A DNA stretch of 64,000 nt, from positions 124,001 to 188,000 of the forward strand of contig MKTJ01000072.1 in the NCBI GenBank assembly GCA_001898225.1, read 5' to 3'. The stretch is from Chloroflexi bacterium 54-19 (GTDB lineage: Bacteria; Chloroflexota; Chloroflexia; Chloroheliales; Chloroheliaceae). Shown here one piece after another: positions 59,995-64,000 of this stretch (position 1 is its first letter; each line of letters opens with the position of its first letter). The position numbers and the translations under genes are program-made. The notes under the pieces were generated by a model. It did no database searches. It was not told the origin of the DNA and was given only the letters and a program-made list of their open reading frames with translations.

Positions 59995-61461
59995 ATGACC
60001 GCTTTCCTGGCAGTTGTTAACATTGTTGGGCTGCTCGCGCTGATTGGTTTGCTGGCTTTTATGCAAGTAAAACACGTTTCGTTCTCCAAACGAGTCTTTC
60101 TGGCCCTGGGCCTGGGAATTGTTTACGGCGCGATTCTCCAGTTCAGCTATGGCGCGTCCAGTGACGTTATTAAAAATTCGGTAGACTGGTTTAACGTGGT
60201 CGGCAACGGCTACGTCAAACTGCTCCAAATGATTATCATTCCCCTTATTTTAGTCTCGATTATTTCGGGGATTATTAACCTTCAGAACGGAAAGTCGCTC
60301 GGTAAGATTAGCGGCTTTACCATCGGGACGCTGCTCGTAACGGTAGGGATTGCCTCGGTTGTGGGCATTACTGTTGCCCTCCTTTTTGGGCTGAACGCGA
60401 CCGACATCCTGGCCGGAAAGGCTGAAATAGACCGGGGTACCGCGCTCAATACCCAGTTGGCCGACCTGAGCAAGACCTCCTTCGCGGCCCGTTTGCTCGA
60501 TTTACTACCGGCCAACCCTTTCCAGGATATGACCGGAGCCCGGCCTAGCTCGACCATCGCCGTCGTGATTTTCGCGGCCTTTATCGGGGTAGCCGCTCTC
60601 AAAAGCCGCAAGAAATTCCCTGAACAAATGGACTCCTTCCAGAAGTTCGTGAATGTCGCCCAGATAATCGTGATGCGAGTGGTTCAAACCGTGTTGCGGC
60701 TGACCCCTTTCGGCGTGCTGGCGATTATGACCCGCGTGGTGGCTACAACCAGCCCTGACGCCATCCTGAAACTGATAAAATTCGTGGGGGCATCTTACGT
60801 GGCGCTGGCGATTATGCTGACCATCCACATGCTGATTCTGGTGGCCTTCCGGCTGAACCCGCTTACTTACCTGAGGAAGGCTTTCCCGGTCCTTTCGTTC
60901 GCCTTTAGCTCCCGGTCGAGCGCGGCCACATTACCGCTGACCGTCGAGACCCAGAACCGCAAGATGGGCGTGGATATCGGGGTAGCAAACTTTGCCGGGA
61001 CCTTTGGGACTTCCATCGGACAGAACGGCTGCGCCGGGATTTATCCTTCCATGCTGGCGATTATGATTGCCCCTACCGTAGGTATCAATCCGCTTGACCC
61101 GACCTTCCTGATTAGCCTGGTGCTGGTCGTGATTGTCAGTTCGTTTGGTATCGCCGGGGTCGGCGGGGGCGCGACGTTTGCCTCGCTGGTGGTCCTTTCT
61201 TCGATGGGGCTACCGGTAGCCCTGGCCGGATTGCTGGTTTCGGTCGAGCCGTTGATTGATATGGGCCGGACAGCGGTTAATGTTAGCGACTCGATGATTT
61301 CGGGCCTGGTTACCGGGCGCATCCTCAAGAAGATTGACGTGACTGTTTACAACAGTTTTGACGAGGACACCGGCAACGGTGAGATTATCGAAGCCGATGC
61401 CGTCAAAGAAACCGGAGAAACCCGCGAGAAAGTAGCGGGCGCCAAACCGGTCTTCGCCTAA
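59995..61461 (+). CDS. Cation:dicarboxylate/L-cystine symporter (TcyP-like)
   Basis: This 488-residue SDF-family carrier has eight helices and two re-entrant hairpins. The hallmarks are LQMIIIPLILVSIISGI, the hairpin segment SSRSSAATLPLTVETQ, and NFAGTFGTSIGQNGCAGIYPSMLAIMIAPT. The NGCAGIYP and TLPLTVETQ forms fit the L-cystine branch (TcyP/YdjN) better than C4-dicarboxylate carriers; this is a judgement from memory. The ATG has GAGGA 9 nt upstream. It is divergent from the lacI-type gene and ends at a strong terminator. Confidence 0.88.
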   Translation: MTAFLAVVNIVGLLALIGLLAFMQVKHVSFSKRVFLALGLGIVYGAILQFSYGASSDVIKNSVDWFNVVGNGYVKLLQMIIIPLILVSIISGIINLQNGKSLGKISGFTIGTLLVTVGIASVVGITVALLFGLNATDILAGKAEIDRGTALNTQLADLSKTSFAARLLDLLPANPFQDMTGARPSSTIAVVIFAAFIGVAALKSRKKFPEQMDSFQKFVNVAQIIVMRVVQTVLRLTPFGVLAIMTRVVATTSPDAILKLIKFVGASYVALAIMLTIHMLILVAFRLNPLTYLRKAFPVLSFAFSSRSSAATLPLTVETQNRKMGVDIGVANFAGTFGTSIGQNGCAGIYPSMLAIMIAPTVGINPLDPTFLISLVLVVIVSSFGIAGVGGGATFASLVVLSSMGLPVALAGLLVSVEPLIDMGRTAVNVSDSMISGLVTGRILKKIDVTVYNSFDEDTGNGEIIEADAVKETGETREKVAGAKPVFA

Positions 61462-61475
61462 ATTTAGAATATTCA

Positions 61476-61515
61476 AAAAGGCCAATTTTCCGGTGACGGA
61501 AGATGGGCCTTTTTT
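61476..61515 (+). terminator. Terminator of the symporter gene
   Basis: AAAAGGCC pairs with GGCCTTTT around an inner TTTTCCG/CGGAAGA stem with a GTGA loop, and is followed by a T run. It is a classic intrinsic terminator 15 nt after the stop. Confidence 0.92.
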
Positions 61516-61624
61516 GATTCTCTTATTTGAGCCTGCCTTTATCCTGGTCTCTTTCCTCTTATAGTACAAATTCTGGGATGGGCGGTCTTGTTATTCAAGA
61601 TAATCTCCAAAAAGTGATGCGGAT

Positions 61625-62416
61625 TTAGTCGGCTAAAGAACCGCAAGACAGGTTCGCTACAGTTGCTGTCATCGCGCTGGCCCGGTCAGAAGCCAGGAAG
61701 ACCGCCACATTTGCCAGTTCTTCCAGTTTGGGGAGCCTGCGTAATAGCGGTTTCGACTCGGCTTCCGCCTGAATATCTTCCCGGGTACGCCCCATCATTT
61801 TGGCCCGGTAAGTATAAGCGTCACTAATCGTGGCCGTTTCTGGAATGGCATCCGACCGTATGCAAACCGCTCGCACACCAAGTGATCCCAGTTCCGCCGC
61901 AATTCCCCGGCTAAGGGCTTCAATACCGGCCCAGGCGACTCCCACTCCGCCAGCCCCAGGCGCAGCGATACGAGCGGGCATCCCGGTAAGCGACAATATT
62001 ACTCCCGACTTCTGCTCTATCATGTGGCGAGCCGCTGTCCGGGTAGTCAGGAAGTGGGACTTCATATAAGTTGTAACCGGGAGGGTGAAGTTCTCAAGTG
62101 GCAACTTGGCTATCGGAACACCATATATACCTGGGGCATTCACCCTGATAGTATTGATAGAGATGTCAAAGCTGCCCCCCGATTCGACTACCATCCTGGC
62201 ATGTTCTTCCACCGCCTGCTCATCAAGAGCATCAACTTGCGCCGTCTCAACCTGGCCACCTGCCGCTGAAATCTCCCTGGCAAGCGCCTCAATAGAGTTA
62301 AGGTTGCGGGCTGTCAGGAAGGCCTTTGCGCCTTCGCGGGCAAAAGCCCTGGCAATTGCACCGCCAACTGCCCCACCCGCACCATAAATAACCGCATTTT
62401 TCTTCTCAAGTAACAT
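61625..62416 (-). CDS. SDR-family protein lacking the catalytic Tyr and Lys
   Basis: This 263-residue Rossmann protein has the NAD(P) motif YGAGGAVGGAIARAFAREG and the active-site Ser in VILSLTG. Where classical SDRs have Tyr-x3-Lys, this one reads GVGVAWAGIEALSRGIAAELG, so neither residue is present. The C-terminal helix region LEELANVAVFLASDRASAMTATVANL is normal. It is therefore either non-catalytic, perhaps a ligand sensor, or uses another mechanism. AGGAGG lies 7 nt before the ATG. It is divergent from the sigma-factor gene. Confidence 0.88.
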   Translation of the reverse strand: MLLEKKNAVIYGAGGAVGGAIARAFAREGAKAFLTARNLNSIEALAREISAAGGQVETAQVDALDEQAVEEHARMVVESGGSFDISINTIRVNAPGIYGVPIAKLPLENFTLPVTTYMKSHFLTTRTAARHMIEQKSGVILSLTGMPARIAAPGAGGVGVAWAGIEALSRGIAAELGSLGVRAVCIRSDAIPETATISDAYTYRAKMMGRTREDIQAEAESKPLLRRLPKLEELANVAVFLASDRASAMTATVANLSCGSLAD

Positions 62417-62462
62417 ATATGTTCCTCCTGCCTAAAAGTTCTTTGTTAATCTTTTCAAATAG

Positions 62463-62492
62463 GGCTGGCTTCTGGTGGAGCCAGCCTTTTTT
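62463..62492 (+). terminator. Strong plus-strand terminator with no gene in front
   Basis: GGCTGGCT and AGCCAGCC form a perfect 8-bp stem with an 8-nt loop followed by six T. It lies between the divergent SDR and sigma-factor genes. No plus-strand gene precedes it within 970 nt. It could end a small RNA or antisense transcript. The rest of 62417-62754 shows no gene. Confidence 0.85.
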
Positions 62493-62638
62493 ATCCCTCC
62501 CAAATCCCAAAACAATTACCTCCTGGATTCAGGATTGGTACTTATTAAACTGGGGCAGGAGGGAAAACTGTGCGGTCTCTGAAAGCTAATTTTAGGCTTG
62601 AAAAACATTTGATTTCGTTTCCTAACTTAAGTGGTAAC

Positions 62639-62667
62639 TGGCAATCAGAAAAAATGTGCTATATAAT
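62639..62667 (+). promoter_or_regulatory. Promoter of the sigma-factor gene
   Basis: TGGCAA (62639-62644) and a perfect TATAAT (62662-62667) are 17 nt apart. The predicted leader is about 80 nt. It lies downstream of the orphan terminator. Confidence 0.6.
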
Positions 62668-62754
62668 AAAGGCGATGCGGACAAGCAGTTTTAATTTTGG
62701 CGGGCTGCTATCAATTCGATTTATTTTATCCAGTGACCCTACCGGGAGGCCATA

Positions 62755-63786
62755 ATGGTTTACAAACGAGGTGAAAGTATTAGCTCCAGGGAAGTTTTGA
62801 ACACCCGTGAGAGTGAGCAACACGAAGTTAGCCTTAAATTTGAGCCTTTCCGCCCGGAGTTACTCCTTCATTGCTACCGGCTGCTTGGTTCCCTGCACGA
62901 TGCCGAAGACAGCGTCCAGGAAACCATGCTGAGAGCATGGCGGCACTTCGATTCCTTCACCGATAGAGGACCGGGGTCAATGCGAGCCTGGCTCTATACA
63001 ATTGCAACCAATACCAGCCTGGACGCTCTTAAGAAACTTGGGCCCCGCACTTTACCGGCAATGGCCTTTCCGGTAGCAGATTTCCGCCAGCCGGTAGCTC
63101 CCCGCAATAACGAAATACCCTGGTTAGAACCTTTGCCCGATAGCTGGCTGGCGGAAACAACCGAAAACCCGGAAGCGCGTTACACTCGGTTGGAGAGTGT
63201 TTCACTGGCTTTTCTTACCGCCCTTCAACTTTTGCCGTCCCGCCAGCGAGCTATATTACTCCTGTGTGATGTGCTGGATTGGCAGGCAAGTGAGACTGCC
63301 AGCCTTCTCAATATAACCGTTTCCGCCGTGAACAGCGCCTTGCATAGAGCCAGGGTGACGCTTGAAAAAAATTACAGGGGTGGGGAAAATGAATTGAGCC
63401 TGCCCGGTAAACCCAATCCTGCCACCACCGATTTACTCACGCGTTATCTAAAATGTTGGGAAGCGGATGATATAGCCGGTCTGGTAGCCTTATTAAAAGA
63501 AGATGCCACTTTGAGTATGCCGCCGGTTCCTTCGTGGTACCAGGGGCGAGATGCGGTGCAAGTTATTCTTCGGGACGTGGTATTCAAATCTGACGGACAG
63601 AAACGCTGGCGATTGATTCCGACCTCCGCCAATGGGCAACCTGCTTTCAAGGTGTACCGGGCAGACAACCCGCAAAGTTCTTTCCAGCCGTTCGCATTGC
63701 AAGTACTTACCCTGGATACAAAGTTAAATCAAATCCAGGATATAACTGCTTTCCTTAACCCAACCCTGGTTGAGGTCTTTCCTTGA
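62755..63786 (+). CDS. ECF RNA polymerase sigma factor with SnoaL-like C-terminal domain
   Basis: This 343-residue sigma factor has region 2 (about 30-100: LLLHCYRLLGSLHDAEDSVQETMLRAWRHF) and region 4 (about 150-205: LPSRQRAILLLCDVLDWQASETASLLNITVSAVNSALHRAR). A SnoaL/NTF2-like domain of ~120 residues follows (TRYLKCWEADDIAGLVALLKEDATLSMPP). It resembles the SigX5/TIGR02960 group of long ECF factors, where the tail modulates activity in place of an anti-sigma factor. GGGAGG precedes the ATG by 5 nt. No anti-sigma gene lies nearby. Confidence 0.92.
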   Translation: MVYKRGESISSREVLNTRESEQHEVSLKFEPFRPELLLHCYRLLGSLHDAEDSVQETMLRAWRHFDSFTDRGPGSMRAWLYTIATNTSLDALKKLGPRTLPAMAFPVADFRQPVAPRNNEIPWLEPLPDSWLAETTENPEARYTRLESVSLAFLTALQLLPSRQRAILLLCDVLDWQASETASLLNITVSAVNSALHRARVTLEKNYRGGENELSLPGKPNPATTDLLTRYLKCWEADDIAGLVALLKEDATLSMPPVPSWYQGRDAVQVILRDVVFKSDGQKRWRLIPTSANGQPAFKVYRADNPQSSFQPFALQVLTLDTKLNQIQDITAFLNPTLVEVFP

Positions 63787-63915
63787 TTTCATAAAGGGCG
63801 GAGAGCTACCGGCTCTGCTAGAATTAATGAAATGGACGGCATCTACCTTCCGTCAGGTGCCGGGGCTTGAATATTTACTCCAATGTTAGGTAGACGCAAC
63901 AGGAAGAGTGCCAGT

Positions 63916-64000
63916 ATGATACTCCCCAAAGAGCGCGACTCGCGCTTTATCACCATCCGCCGTGGTGGAACGCTCACGGACTCCGACCACCAACTCCTGG
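63916..64000 (+). CDS. Start of a putative immunity protein, cut by window edge
   Basis: The ATG at 63916 follows GGAAGAG and opens a frame that continues to the window end (28 codons seen). The opening ERDSRFITIRRGGTLTDSDHQLL resembles the N-terminus of proteins annotated as 'putative immunity protein' (Imm-5-like). This is recalled from the family, and too little sequence is present to be sure. Confidence 0.55.
   Translation, partial: MILPKERDSRFITIRRGGTLTDSDHQLL

Noticed and set aside
1..64000. Search for tRNA, rRNA, origin and attachment sites
   Set aside because: No tRNA-like cloverleaf, rRNA sequence, DnaA-box cluster or integrase-linked repeat was recognised by eye.

Overview
The window reads as a chromosomal segment from a member of the Chloroflexota. 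This is inferred from protein style, not from a marker gene. The solute-binding lipoproteins carry long Ala/Thr/Pro-rich linkers after the lipobox. A secreted GerMN protein contains the 'LGFP...QYFEKGRLE...GRLTAEL' repeat style common in that phylum. Small membrane proteins and AfsR-like STAND regulators of a Chloroflexota type are also present. Base composition is moderate to GC-rich. No rRNA, tRNA, CRISPR array or prophage was found.

Layout. 1-3970 (minus): a peptide ABC operon (dppB-C-D-F order, the last gene cut by the window edge), divergent from a PadR-type repressor (4429-5034). Both sides have near-perfect sigma-70 promoters with the same TTATATATAA operator just downstream. 5037-5763 looks like a decayed IS256-type element in front of a deaD/csdA-type RNA helicase. 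8235-16738 holds a tandem UspA protein, a small membrane protein, a metallo-beta-lactamase-fold hydrolase, a flavodoxin, a drug-type ABC exporter, an MGDG-synthase-like glycosyltransferase and a membrane protein. 16792-26287 is a carbohydrate locus: an FAD oxidoreductase divergent from a sugar-binding lipoprotein, two permeases and a YesM/YesN-type two-component system, with no local ATPase. 26484-35229 (all minus) holds a Na+/H+ antiporter, an S51 peptidase, a GerMN protein, a membrane-anchored alpha/beta hydrolase and two methyltransferases.

The most notable region is 35383-40924, a complete glycopeptide-resistance-like set. A VanS-like kinase, a VanR-like regulator and a long VanX-like D-Ala-D-Ala dipeptidase lie on the minus strand. 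They are divergent from a VanH-like D-lactate dehydrogenase and a D-Ala:D-Lac ligase that keeps the omega-loop histidine. The divergent promoter region carries 11-bp-phased TTTCACA boxes and a fossil duplicate of the vanX 5' end. The ligase has an ATA codon where the family's ATG should be.

40926-49761 contains an Lrp/AsnC regulator, an epimerase, a VOC protein, a secreted collagen-like protein, an XRE-STAND-TPR regulator, an amidohydrolase and a DUF2891 protein. 49825-59562 (minus) is a second peptide locus: a LacI regulator, a binding lipoprotein, DppB, a rare DppC-DppD fusion, DppF, then an esterase and a CocE-type peptidase. Two LacI-type operators (TGTAAGCTCTTACA and TGAAAGCTCTTACA) tie the regulator to itself and to the transport operon. 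The right end has a cystine/dicarboxylate symporter, an SDR protein lacking the catalytic Tyr and Lys, an ECF sigma factor with a SnoaL-like tail, and the start of a putative immunity protein.

All calls rest on reading the sequence. No database search was run.
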